Under the pieces are notes generated by a model. It was not told the DNA's origin, made no database searches, and saw only the letters and a list, made by a program, of their open reading frames with translations. From Candidatus Avelusimicrobium luingense (GTDB taxonomy: Bacteria > Elusimicrobiota > Elusimicrobia > Elusimicrobiales > Elusimicrobiaceae): a DNA stretch of 64,000 bases. A program made the position numbers and the translations under genes. Shown here piece by piece: positions 54,610 through 62,366 of this stretch (positions are counted from its first letter, which is position 1; every line of letters starts with the position of its first letter). The stretch covers positions 44,820-108,819 of the forward strand of contig OOHK01000003.1 of the NCBI GenBank assembly GCA_900315845.1. Reading direction: 5' to 3'.

Positions 54610-55850
54610 CCACTTTTTTTATTAAAACGTTCGGGTGTCGCGTCAACCAAGTAGAAAGCCAAGCGCTTTTAGAAGATTTTTTACGCCATCATTTTACGCC
54701 TGCGGCCGATTTTGAAACGGCGGATATTTGCGTATTAAACACGTGTACCGTTACTCATCAGGCCGATAAAGATGTAGAAAAATTAATTCGCCAAATTCTG
54801 CGTCGCAATCCAAACACAAAACTGATTTTAACCGGGTGTTATGCTGCGGCGCACCGGGCGCATATTCGGGAGATTTTTCCCACCGCGCGAATCGTAGGAA
54901 AATACGATTTGGGCCGCGTGCTTTTTGATGAAGAAGATCTTTGTTGGACCGTGTCCGGACATGAAGGCCATAGCCGCGCGTTTATTAAAATTCAAGACGG
55001 GTGTGACTGTTTTTGCTCGTACTGCATTGTGCCGTTTGCACGAACGGAAAAACGCTCTAAACCGTTGGCGGATGTTTTAACGGAAATCAAAAATCTCGTA
55101 CAAAACGGGTTTGCCGAAATTGTACTTACGGGTATCAATATCGGTAATTTTTGCTGCCCGAAAACGGGGGCCGATTTAGCGGCACTCTGTGAAGAAATAA
55201 CCAAACTGCCGGGCAATTTCCGCGTGCGATTTTCGTCCATAGAACTCCAAACAGTAACGGATGGAATTATCCGCGCCATGCAAAATTATCCTGCGCGGTT
55301 TTGTAATTATTTGCACTTGCCGTTGCAGGCGGGGAGCGACCCGGTATTACAAGCGATGAACCGCCATTACAATACGGCGCAGTACGCCGCGCGCGTGGCG
55401 GACTTACGTAAAAACGTGCCCGGTATCGGCATTTTTGCAGACGTAATTGCCGGGTTCCCTACGGAAACAAAAGATAATTTTGAAGAAACGGTTGCTTTTA
55501 TCCGTGCCCAAAAATTGGCGGGGCTTCACGTGTTTAGTTATTCGCCGCGCCCCGGCACCAAAGCCGCCAAACTGCCGCAACTGCCCGCGGAAGAAATCAA
55601 ACGCCGCGCGGAAATTTTGCGCGCGTTGGATAAAGAGTTGCGGGGGCAATTTGCCGCATCTTTTGTAGGAACGGAACAAACGGTATTTGTGGAAGAATAC
55701 AAAGAAGGCCAAACGCGCGGGCTAACTTCCAATTTTCAAACCGTATTTATTGAAAACGCCCCGAAAGATTTACACGGTTTGGCGCATGTGAAAATTACGC
55801 ATGCCGACGCAAACTCCTGCTATGGGAAAGTTGTGCCTTTTACGGTTTAA
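54606..55850 (+). CDS. mtaB: tRNA t6A37 methylthiotransferase MtaB
   Basis: A 414-residue radical SAM methylthiotransferase converting t6A37 to ms2t6A in tRNAs reading ANN codons. The N-terminal UPF0004 domain binds a second 4Fe-4S cluster (FGCRVNQVESQALL, VLNTCTVTHQADKD, LTGCYAA: three Cys). The radical SAM motif is GCDCFCSYCIVPFARTEKRS. A short C-terminal TRAM-like domain follows. The 3' end overlaps the convergent pilin gene by 4 nt, with no terminator between them. Confidence 0.94.
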   Translation: MTTFFIKTFGCRVNQVESQALLEDFLRHHFTPAADFETADICVLNTCTVTHQADKDVEKLIRQILRRNPNTKLILTGCYAAAHRAHIREIFPTARIVGKYDLGRVLFDEEDLCWTVSGHEGHSRAFIKIQDGCDCFCSYCIVPFARTEKRSKPLADVLTEIKNLVQNGFAEIVLTGINIGNFCCPKTGADLAALCEEITKLPGNFRVRFSSIELQTVTDGIIRAMQNYPARFCNYLHLPLQAGSDPVLQAMNRHYNTAQYAARVADLRKNVPGIGIFADVIAGFPTETKDNFEETVAFIRAQKLAGLHVFSYSPRPGTKAAKLPQLPAEEIKRRAEILRALDKELRGQFAASFVGTEQTVFVEEYKEGQTRGLTSNFQTVFIENAPKDLHGLAHVKITHADANSCYGKVVPFTV

Positions 55851-56389
55851 GGTAATAAATAATATCTACCGGAGGCTCCGGTTGATAAAGTTCCTTTGAA
55901 TAACTTTACGCAATAATCTCCGGCTGATAAATTGGTATCAAACAAAAGATCTGCGCTGCTTGTTCTTTCAAAACATAAAATTTGTTGTTTAGGTGCTCCG
56001 GATGTTGTTTCAAACACCCATTCAAATCCGGCCCCGGCATATTTCCCGCGGGTTCGACAGATGTGCGTATTTACATAACCACCATTATTTTGAATTTCTA
56101 TTGTCCAATCGGCATTTGATCTGGGGTCTTTTGAGCCGCCCCAACAAGCGCTTCCGGTTGCCCACGGAATTTCTAGGGCCAGTTCATCAAAATTGGTGGC
56201 ATAATCGCCGTTAGCAATGTGATACGCTTCTTGGGCTTGAACAACTGACTTTAGCAAACTTAATGCTTGGGCTCCGCGTGATTTTTCCACGGCTTTTTGA
56301 TATTGCGGCAGCGCAACGCTCGCCAATATACCGATTATTAAAACTACTACCAATAATTCAATAAGTGTAAATGCTTTATTATTTTTCAT
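55847..56389 (-). CDS. Type IV pilin-like protein, family A
   Basis: A 180-residue prepilin: leader MKNNKA, FTLIELLVVVLIIGILASVA, LPQYQKAVEKSRGAQALSLL, then EAYHIANGDYATNFDELALE. The variable domain has Cys in TGSACWGGS, THICRTRGKYAGAGFEWVF, QILCFERTS and GDYCVKLFKGT. The GKYAGAGFEW stretch matches GKYRGAGFQYQW in the pilin at 41706, so these two are the closest pair. It ends RYYLLP. AGGA is upstream. Stop region overlaps mtaB. Confidence 0.9.
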   Translation of the reverse strand: MKNNKAFTLIELLVVVLIIGILASVALPQYQKAVEKSRGAQALSLLKSVVQAQEAYHIANGDYATNFDELALEIPWATGSACWGGSKDPRSNADWTIEIQNNGGYVNTHICRTRGKYAGAGFEWVFETTSGAPKQQILCFERTSSADLLFDTNLSAGDYCVKLFKGTLSTGASGRYYLLP

Positions 56390-56419
56390 AAAAAAGTCCT
56401 GTTTGATTTTTTACTGTTA

Positions 56420-56449
56420 TAGATATTGTATATATTTTTTGATTTTCAA
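56420..56449 (-). promoter_or_regulatory. Pilin promoter with -35 palindrome
   Basis: Minus strand: TTGAAAATCAA (56439-56449, TTGA-AAA-TCAA) contains -35 TTGAAA. A 6-nt A-run follows, then TATCTA at 18 bp as a probable -10. Confidence 0.55.
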
Positions 56450-56508
56450 GAAAAATTTAATACTTGCCGTATAAGACACCCAGTTCCACCGAAAAAACAG
56501 ATGGCCGC

Positions 56509-56537
56509 TTGTATGGTTTGTTTTGATTTGTTATAAT
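56509..56537 (+). promoter_or_regulatory. Promoter of the glmU operon
   Basis: TTGTAT (56509-56514) and a perfect TATAAT (56532-56537) are 17 bp apart. The predicted leader is ~27 nt. Confidence 0.7.
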
Positions 56538-56570
56538 ATTTCTATACTTTTTAGGCAAGAGTTAAACAAA

Positions 56571-57971
56571 ATGGTAGCCCAAAAGAATTTGTGTGTGTTA
56601 ATTCTCGCGGCCGGAAAAGGCACGCGAATGAAATCTTCTCTCCCCAAACCACTACACCCGGTTTGCGGGTTTCCGATTATCTCATATATTTTAAAAGCCG
56701 CCCATGCGTTGCGCCCGGCGGCCATTGGCATTGTAGTAGGAAACGGGGCCGAACAAGTTATGCAGACCGTGAAAGACGGTTTGCAAGCATGGGGCGTAAA
56801 TACACCGTTAGTATTTGCCGAGCAAACCGAACTGACCGGATCCGGCTCTGCAGTTAAAGCGGCTGTGCCTCTTCTAAAAAAATTTGAAACCGTACTTATT
56901 CTAAATGGCGATACGCCGTTACTTCGCGCCGAAACATTAGAAAAAATGGTCACTGATTTTACTAACCGCCAAAGCGGAGCGATGGTATTGGGTGTCAATG
57001 TGCCTAACCCGTTTGGATACGGACGCGTTGTTCGTAACGCGCAAGGCGGGTTTGAGTCTATTGTAGAACAAGCCGACGCGGATGAAGAAACCCAAAAAAT
57101 TACCGAAATTAACAGTGGTATGTATATTTTTAAATCGGATTTATTGCAAACCGCGCTGACACAATTAACTCCGCAAGGGCCGAAGAATGAGTATTATTTA
57201 ACCGATACCCTTTATCTGATTAAACAAATGAATCAGTCGGTAGATGTCTTTTGCGCAGATGACTTTACCGAAGCATTAGGTATTAACAGCAAAGCACAAT
57301 TGGCCGAGGCCGGACAAATCTTATATGCCCGCACCGCTGCTCGTTTAATGAACGAGGGCGTTACACTTATCCAACCCGAAAATACCTTTATTGATGAAGG
57401 TGTCCAAATCGGGGCCGATACCATTATTTACCCCGGTACTTATATATTAGGGAAAACGACTATCGGCAAAAACTGTGTGCTGGAAGGCGGCGTGTATGTA
57501 AAAGATTCCGTACTTGGCGATAACGTAACCTTAAAAATGGGAACGTACGTGGAAGAATCTACGGTGGAAGCAACGTGCCAATTAGGGCCGTATGCACATT
57601 TGCGTCCGCAATCGGTACTTAAAAAAGGGGCCAAAGTAGGTAATTTCAGCGAAGTAAAAAAATCAGTCATCGGTGAAGGCTCCAAAGTAAATCACTTAAG
57701 TTACATTGGGGATACCCAAATGGGGGCCGGCGTGAACGTCGGTGCGGGAACGATTACCTGCAATTACGATGGTAAAAATAAACATCAAACGATTATTGAA
57801 GACCATGTGTTTGTGGGATCTAATGTCAATTTTGTGGCACCTGTAACGGTGCATGAGTATGCAAAAATCGGTGCGGGCTCTACTATTACCAAAGAAGTAG
57901 CAGCCAAATCGCTGGGCATTGCCCGGGCGCGCCAGGTCGTATTAGAAAACAAAGGGGTCAAAAATGACTAA
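56571..57971 (+). CDS. glmU: Bifunctional GlcNAc-1-P uridyltransferase / GlcN-1-P acetyltransferase
   Basis: A 466-residue GlmU making UDP-GlcNAc for peptidoglycan and lipopolysaccharide. The uridyltransferase half opens with LCVLILAAGKGTRMKSSLPK, with LNGDTPLLR and VEQADADEE. The acetyltransferase half is a left-handed beta-helix with PYAHLRPQSVLKKGAKVGNF, HLSYIGDTQMGAGVNVGAGT and CNYDGKNKHQT. ATG 56571 is used; the frame extends 16 residues further up, past the promoter. It leads glmU-prs-rplY-pth. Confidence 0.97.
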   Translation: MVAQKNLCVLILAAGKGTRMKSSLPKPLHPVCGFPIISYILKAAHALRPAAIGIVVGNGAEQVMQTVKDGLQAWGVNTPLVFAEQTELTGSGSAVKAAVPLLKKFETVLILNGDTPLLRAETLEKMVTDFTNRQSGAMVLGVNVPNPFGYGRVVRNAQGGFESIVEQADADEETQKITEINSGMYIFKSDLLQTALTQLTPQGPKNEYYLTDTLYLIKQMNQSVDVFCADDFTEALGINSKAQLAEAGQILYARTAARLMNEGVTLIQPENTFIDEGVQIGADTIIYPGTYILGKTTIGKNCVLEGGVYVKDSVLGDNVTLKMGTYVEESTVEATCQLGPYAHLRPQSVLKKGAKVGNFSEVKKSVIGEGSKVNHLSYIGDTQMGAGVNVGAGTITCNYDGKNKHQTIIEDHVFVGSNVNFVAPVTVHEYAKIGAGSTITKEVAAKSLGIARARQVVLENKGVKND

Positions 57972-58908
57972 AAGTGTAAACGGTGATTTGCGGATTTTCT
58001 CGGGCAATTCCAACATTGCATTAGCGCAGAAAATTTGCGGACATTTGAATATGGACTTGGGCAAATTGCGTGTGGAGCGGTTTGCAGACGGCGAAATTGA
58101 TGTGCAGATTTTGGAAAGCGTCCGCGCGCACGATTGCTATATCGTACAGCCCACCTGCCCGCCCGTCAATGAAAATTTGATGGAACTGCTGATCACTATT
58201 GACGCGTTCAAACGCGCCAGTGCCGGAAAAATTACGGCGGTAATTCCGTATTTCGGTTATGCCCGTGCAGACCGGAAATCTTCCCCGCGCGTGCCGATAA
58301 CGGCTAAACTGGCCTGTAATTTAATTACCGAAGCCGGAGCCGACCGTATTATGACGGTAGATTTACATGCCGGACAAATTCAGGGTTTCTTTGATATTCC
58401 GGTGGATCATTTGCGGGCACGCAAAGTATTTTTAGACTATTTTTCACAATTTGACCACAAAGACATTGTGGTCATCTCTCCCGATGTGGGCGGCGTGGAA
58501 CGCGCCCGCAAATTTGCCGCACGCATGGATGCGGGGCTCGTGATTATTGATAAACGCCGCCCCAAACCCAATGAAGCGGTGGTGTATAACGTCATCGGGG
58601 ACGTGCAAGATAAAGTAGCCATTATTTTTGATGATATCGTGGATACGGCCGGAACGCTGACGACCGTAGCCCAAAAAATCAAAGAACGCGGCGCGCGTGA
58701 AATCTATGCGGCTTGTACGCATGGCCTTTTGTCGCGCAATGCAATAGAACGCATCAATAAATCCGATATCAAGAAGTTGGTCATTACCGACTCTTTGCCT
58801 ATCCGCGATTTAGGGCCGAAAGTGGACGTGTTGTCGGTTTCGTATTTGCTGGCCGACGCTATCAAACGTAACCACGACGGACGTTCAATCAGCGATATGT
58901 TCAATTAA
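57964..58908 (+). CDS. prs: Ribose-phosphate pyrophosphokinase
   Basis: A 314-residue PRPP synthase feeding nucleotide, histidine and tryptophan synthesis. Marks are FADGEIDVQILESVRAHDCY, PYFGYARADRKSSPRVPITA, MTVDLHAGQIQGFFDIPVDH and the PRPP loop IFDDIVDTAGTL. Overlaps glmU by 8 nt, with AAAGGGG as ribosome site. Confidence 0.97.
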   Translation: MTKSVNGDLRIFSGNSNIALAQKICGHLNMDLGKLRVERFADGEIDVQILESVRAHDCYIVQPTCPPVNENLMELLITIDAFKRASAGKITAVIPYFGYARADRKSSPRVPITAKLACNLITEAGADRIMTVDLHAGQIQGFFDIPVDHLRARKVFLDYFSQFDHKDIVVISPDVGGVERARKFAARMDAGLVIIDKRRPKPNEAVVYNVIGDVQDKVAIIFDDIVDTAGTLTTVAQKIKERGAREIYAACTHGLLSRNAIERINKSDIKKLVITDSLPIRDLGPKVDVLSVSYLLADAIKRNHDGRSISDMFN

Positions 58909-58938
58909 CCCTTTTGATAAAGGAGTTGGAGGAAAAAA

Positions 58939-59628
58939 ATGGAAAAAGTAACTATACAAGCCGAAAGCCGTGAAGGTATCGGCGTCAAAGGAACGCTCTC
59001 GCAAATCCGCGCAGAGAAAAAAGTTCCGGCCGTAGTTTATGGCGGTCATAAAGAACCCGTAAGCATTACCGTAGCCGTAAAAGATTTAGAAAAAATCATG
59101 AAAGCCGGTAAAAATACTTTGGCAGAAATGGACTTGAACGGTGCTAAAGAATTAGTGCTCGTTAAAGAAGTACAATTCCACGCCGTAACCGATAAACCGA
59201 TTCACGCCGACTTTCAACGCGTCAGCATGAAAGACAAAATGGACGTTGTCGTTCCGCTTAAATTGGAAGGTATGCCTGCCGATGTGGCCCAATACGGTGC
59301 TATTATTGAACACATCTTGCGCGAAATTGAAGTGCGCGCTTTGGTCAGTGCTATCCCGCACGAAATCGTGCTTGATATTACGCCCATGACCATTAACAAA
59401 GGTCTTTTGGCCGGGGACATTAAACTGCCCGAAGGCGTAGAACTCATTACCGATGCGCAAGCGCCTGTGGTGCACTTGGCTATCCCGAAAGATGATACGC
59501 CGGCGCCCGCTCCCGCTGCCGATGCGGCTGCAGCCCAACCGGAAAGTTCTTCTACCAAAGGTAAAAAGGACGAAGAAGGGAACTTGGCTAAAGACAATAA
59601 AGACGCCGCCAAGGACGCTAAGAAATAA
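58939..59628 (+). CDS. rplY: 50S ribosomal protein L25 (long TL5/CTC form)
   Basis: A 229-residue L25. The N-terminal 5S-rRNA-binding domain has IGVKGTLSQIRAEKKVPAVV and VYGGHKEPVSITV. The C-terminal CTC domain has FQRVSMKDKMDVVVPLKL and LVSAIPHEIVLDIT. A low-complexity tail of Ala, Pro, Lys and Asp follows (KKDEEGNLAKDNKDAAKDAK). GGAGG is well placed. The rplY-pth neighbourhood with prs and glmU is common. Confidence 0.95.
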   Translation: MEKVTIQAESREGIGVKGTLSQIRAEKKVPAVVYGGHKEPVSITVAVKDLEKIMKAGKNTLAEMDLNGAKELVLVKEVQFHAVTDKPIHADFQRVSMKDKMDVVVPLKLEGMPADVAQYGAIIEHILREIEVRALVSAIPHEIVLDITPMTINKGLLAGDIKLPEGVELITDAQAPVVHLAIPKDDTPAPAPAADAAAAQPESSSTKGKKDEEGNLAKDNKDAAKDAKK

Positions 59629-59631
59629 TCT

Positions 59632-60192
59632 ATGGCCATTCTCCTGGTGGGGCTGGGAAACCCCGGTGACCAATATGCACGTACGCGCCACAATGCCGGT
59701 TTTCGGGTGGCAGATGCGTGCGGAGCAAAATGGGGAGCCGAGTGGAAGGACTGGCAAAAACTGGGAGAATATGCCAAAGTTTGTGTGGGCGGAACAGACG
59801 TATATTTGTTAAAACCGCTTACCTATATGAACGAATCGGGCCGGGCTGTTAGCAGCCTGGCCCGGTTCTATAAAATCGCGCCGCAAAATTGCGTGATTTG
59901 TTTTGATGAAGTTGCGTTGCCTATCGGGCAACTACGCTTACGCAAAAGCGGATCGGCCGGCGGTCAAAAAGGCATGAAAAGCGTGATTGAGCAATTAGGC
60001 ACGCAAGATATCGTACGTTTGCGCGTAGGTATCGGGCCGAAACCCGAAAAAATAGACCTTGTCAATTTTGTGCTCGGCAAATTTTCTGCCGCCGACGAAG
60101 AAATCCTAAAACCCACCCTTGAACGCGCTGTCGGCGCATTGGAAACATTTCTTACCCAAGGCATTGAAAGAGCCATGGGCCAAATCAATTAA
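59632..60192 (+). CDS. pth: Peptidyl-tRNA hydrolase
   Basis: A 186-residue enzyme that recycles tRNA from abortive peptidyl-tRNA. The N-terminus is LLVGLGNPGDQYARTRHNAG, with catalytic His in RHNAGF. Also LLKPLTYMNESGRAV, the Asp-bearing CVICFDEVALPIGQLRL and GSAGGQKGMKSVIEQLG. It starts 3 nt after rplY. The gap to the convergent pilin gene is only 31 bp and holds no clear hairpin. Confidence 0.96.
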   Translation: MAILLVGLGNPGDQYARTRHNAGFRVADACGAKWGAEWKDWQKLGEYAKVCVGGTDVYLLKPLTYMNESGRAVSSLARFYKIAPQNCVICFDEVALPIGQLRLRKSGSAGGQKGMKSVIEQLGTQDIVRLRVGIGPKPEKIDLVNFVLGKFSAADEEILKPTLERAVGALETFLTQGIERAMGQIN

Positions 60193-60223
60193 ATTTTTCA
60201 TACAACACTATTTTTGCGCCAAG

Positions 60224-60742
60224 TTATTGATTAAGCGTGTAGTACATATATCCAGTTTTTTGGCCTTCGGGCGTGAACGCACCCCACCCCGCTCGTTGAA
60301 CTCCCAAGGATTTACATAATTTAACGGCCTGCTTATTTGCCAGATTGGCTACACAATACGCCGCACCGTCTTCTACTGTCATGTGATGAAAAGAAAAGGA
60401 TAGATCGGATCTCCCACATACGACTGCCGGTGTGAAACCGCTGCTATGTATAATACAACAATACATTTCGTTATTTGACCCACAAGTGTTGCCATCTACT
60501 TGTGAGGAAGTGAATCCGGCGGGCAAATCTACGGCTAAAGAATCAAAATCGGTGGCCCAGGTACCATTGGCGGTAAAATATATTTCTGAGGCTTTAACTA
60601 ATGCGTTGGCGGTACTGCGCAAGTTGGCAAACCGCGATTTGTTGACGGCTTGTGTATATTGCGGCAAGGCCACGCTCGCTAAAATACCGATAATCAAAAC
60701 CACTACTAATAATTCAATAAGCGTAAATGCTTTTGTGTTCAT
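60224..60742 (-). CDS. Type IV pilin-like protein, family B
   Basis: A 172-residue prepilin with leader MNTKA and FTLIELLVVVLIIGILASVA, then LPQYTQAVNKSRFANLRSTA and KASEIYFTANGTWATDFDSL. The C-terminal domain has family-B marks: NTCGSNNEMYCCIIH, CGRSDLSFSFHH, AVKLCKSLGV and an ending GQKTGYMYYTLN. These recur in the pilins at 60931 and 63619 but not in family A. AAGGAG is upstream. The promoter has an 11-nt A-run. Confidence 0.9.
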   Translation of the reverse strand: MNTKAFTLIELLVVVLIIGILASVALPQYTQAVNKSRFANLRSTANALVKASEIYFTANGTWATDFDSLAVDLPAGFTSSQVDGNTCGSNNEMYCCIIHSSGFTPAVVCGRSDLSFSFHHMTVEDGAAYCVANLANKQAVKLCKSLGVQRAGWGAFTPEGQKTGYMYYTLNQ

Positions 60743-60779
60743 ATAAAATTCTCCTTACTGATTTTTTGTTACTATAATT

Positions 60780-60807
60780 ATTATCGTTTTTTTTTTTGAT
60801 TTGTCAA
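60780..60807 (-). promoter_or_regulatory. Pilin promoter with palindrome and 11-nt A tract
   Basis: Minus strand: TTGACAAATCAA (60796-60807, TTGA-CAAA-TCAA) contains -35 TTGACA. Eleven A follow, then GATAAT (60780-60785) at 16 bp. Confidence 0.65.
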
Positions 60808-60894
60808 GGGCGATTTGGCAGAGTGCGCAAGTTATTACGTATTTGCGCGTTTGTATTGCCCCGAAATTCAATTAGATAGATTCTTTATTATAAA

Positions 60895-60928
60895 ATATCC
60901 CCCGGATATTCTGCCGGGGGACATTTTG
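60895..60928 (-). terminator. Terminator after the pilin gene at 60931
   Basis: TCCCCCGG and CCGGGGGA pair around ATATTCTG, with an AT-rich 3' flank on the minus strand. Confidence 0.75.
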
Positions 60929-60930
60929 TG

Positions 60931-61485
60931 TTAATGAATAGTGTAGTAATTATAACCCGTTTGATTTCCGGTAGGAGAATTGGTGGAATCGGTTTTGATA
61001 AAAGTGGAGCCCACCAAACTTTTACATAATTTATCGGCGTTGGCATTAGTGGCTTTGGCTGCGCATAAATCTTTTTCTTTCAAAGGATTCACTGCCTCAA
61101 TGGTATCTAACAAGTAAATATAAGAGAAAGAATAGTCTGCCCGACCGCAAGTTACACTGGTGGCCCAAGAAGCATCCTTTTGGCGCAGACAACAAAAGAA
61201 ATCATTATTATAAGCGCAAGAACGGTGGGGACTGTCTGTATGTACCATTGTTAACCCGGCAGGAGCATCCACACTTAATTCATCAAAATTGTCGGACCAT
61301 TCTCCGTTAGCCAAATGATAGGCTTCCATGGCTTTGATGTATGGTTGGGCCATACTTCGCAAGTTAGCAAAGCGCGATTTATTGACGGCAAGCGTATATT
61401 GCGGCATGGCCACGCTTGCCAAAATACCGATAATCAAAACCACTACCAATAATTCAATAAGTGTAAATGCTTTTGTATTGTTCAT
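60931..61485 (-). CDS. Type IV pilin-like protein, family B
   Basis: A 184-residue prepilin, leader MNNTKA, FTLIELLVVVLIIGILASVA, then MPQYTLAVNKSRFANLRSMA and MEAYHLANGEWSDNFDELSV. The C-terminal domain has SCAYNNDFFCCLRQ, CGRADYSFSYIYLLD, KLCKSLVG and GNQTGYNYYTIH. No Shine-Dalgarno or palindromic promoter is seen; it lies 32 nt after the secreted-protein gene at 61518 and is probably its operon partner. Very similar to the partial pilin at the right edge. Confidence 0.9.
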   Translation of the reverse strand: MNNTKAFTLIELLVVVLIIGILASVAMPQYTLAVNKSRFANLRSMAQPYIKAMEAYHLANGEWSDNFDELSVDAPAGLTMVHTDSPHRSCAYNNDFFCCLRQKDASWATSVTCGRADYSFSYIYLLDTIEAVNPLKEKDLCAAKATNANADKLCKSLVGSTFIKTDSTNSPTGNQTGYNYYTIH

Positions 61486-61517
61486 AATTATTTATTCGCT
61501 TTATTTTTTATAAAAAA

Positions 61518-62033
61518 TTATTCTAACACACAACCCAAATCTTTTCGTTTTTCTCCGCCAAACCATTGGCAAACTTCCAATGGGGCTGGATACGTTTGTT
61601 CCATCATAACGGTGGTCTCTTTTTTTTGCAGAAACCAAACGGTACGCGCTTCCATAATGATTAACGGGGCCGTTTTATTACCGTTGACGGTCAAACGCAA
61701 AATCGGGGTGATGCCTTCCAAATCATCCGACCCGTAAAATTTTCGTTTGCGCTCGGCATCTACTTTGCATTGTTTGGCAGTACATTTGAAAAAATAGTCC
61801 CAAGGCGTTTTTTCGGGCAAAGAAATTCCCAACAGAAAAAATTTTGTTTCGGAATCGTTTGTATAGGGCATCTTTTTGTGAACGGTATAAAAGCGTTCCA
61901 GTTGTTTGCCGATGGCTCGTAATGTTTTGGTGGCTTGTTGCACTTGCAGACGTGTTTGTTGCGGAGTAACTTCCGCATGAAGGGCTGCCGTCGCAACTAC
62001 AAAACAAATTAAAAGAATGATTTTTTTGAACAT
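61518..62033 (-). CDS. Secreted protein with a pilin-like body, unknown
   Basis: A 171-residue protein with a normal Sec signal peptide (MFKKIILLICFVVATAALHA) instead of a prepilin leader. The next part, QVQQATKTLRAIGKQLERFY and TVHKKMPYTNDSETKFFLLG, has the spacing of pilin helix plus the ANGxYxxxFDEL region. The rest has Cys in FFKCTAKQCKVD, EVCQWFGG and DLGCVLE. It is upstream of and probably co-transcribed with a family-B pilin. No family is recognised; a soluble pilin-like partner is a guess. GAGTAGG is its ribosome site. Confidence 0.68.
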   Translation of the reverse strand: MFKKIILLICFVVATAALHAEVTPQQTRLQVQQATKTLRAIGKQLERFYTVHKKMPYTNDSETKFFLLGISLPEKTPWDYFFKCTAKQCKVDAERKRKFYGSDDLEGITPILRLTVNGNKTAPLIIMEARTVWFLQKKETTVMMEQTYPAPLEVCQWFGGEKRKDLGCVLE

Positions 62034-62084
62034 AACCTACTCTTAAACATAGTATAGTATTTTTTCTGTTTATTGTCTTAAAAT

Positions 62085-62241
62085 GCAGGGCCGGGTGATG
62101 CGCGTGTGCCGGATTTTGCAAATTAAATTACTGCAGGACTAGGCCTACCCCAGTTGCAGGATTTTTTGAGTAAAATTTAGTGCAAGGCTAGGCGACAGGC
62201 ATATGCCGGATTTTGCAAACTAAATTACTGCAGGACTAGGC
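62085..62241. repeat. Degenerate ~48-bp repeat array
   Basis: A 38-bp unit is nearly identical at 62107-62144 and 62204-62241 (one mismatch); it begins TGCCGGATTTTGCAAA and ends CTGCAGGACTAGGC. A diverged unit at 62156-62193 lies between them. The stretch just before the first unit (TGCAGGGCCGGGTGATGC) resembles the end of another. The period is about 48 bp. No ORF is associated. Confidence 0.7.
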
Positions 62242-62326
62242 ACGAACGAAGGAGTAATACTGTAGGAACTCGCGCGTTAGCGCGGAAGTATGCGACTGAG
62301 TGAGTAACAACGTCCTGCAGCAATTT
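62222..62326. repeat. Inverted repeat overlapping the last repeat unit
   Basis: AAATT-A-CTGCAGGAC (62222-62236) is complementary to GTCCTGCAG-C-AATTT (62312-62326), enclosing 75 bp with an internal CGCGC-GTTA-GCGCG hairpin (about 62271-62284). A long stem-loop in RNA or DNA is predicted. Confidence 0.6.
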
Positions 62327-62334
62327 AGGACGCA

Positions 62335-62366
62335 AAATAAACCCCCGCGTATTATTTCGGGGGTTT
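62335..62366. terminator. Strong intrinsic terminator of the minus-strand RNA
   Basis: AAACCCCCG (62339-62347) and CGGGGGTTT (62358-62366) pair around a 10-nt loop. On the minus strand it is followed by ATTTT. Confidence 0.85.

Noticed and set aside
62085-62241. CRISPR array
   Set aside because: Units are diverged, the gaps are ~10 bp and there are no cas genes.
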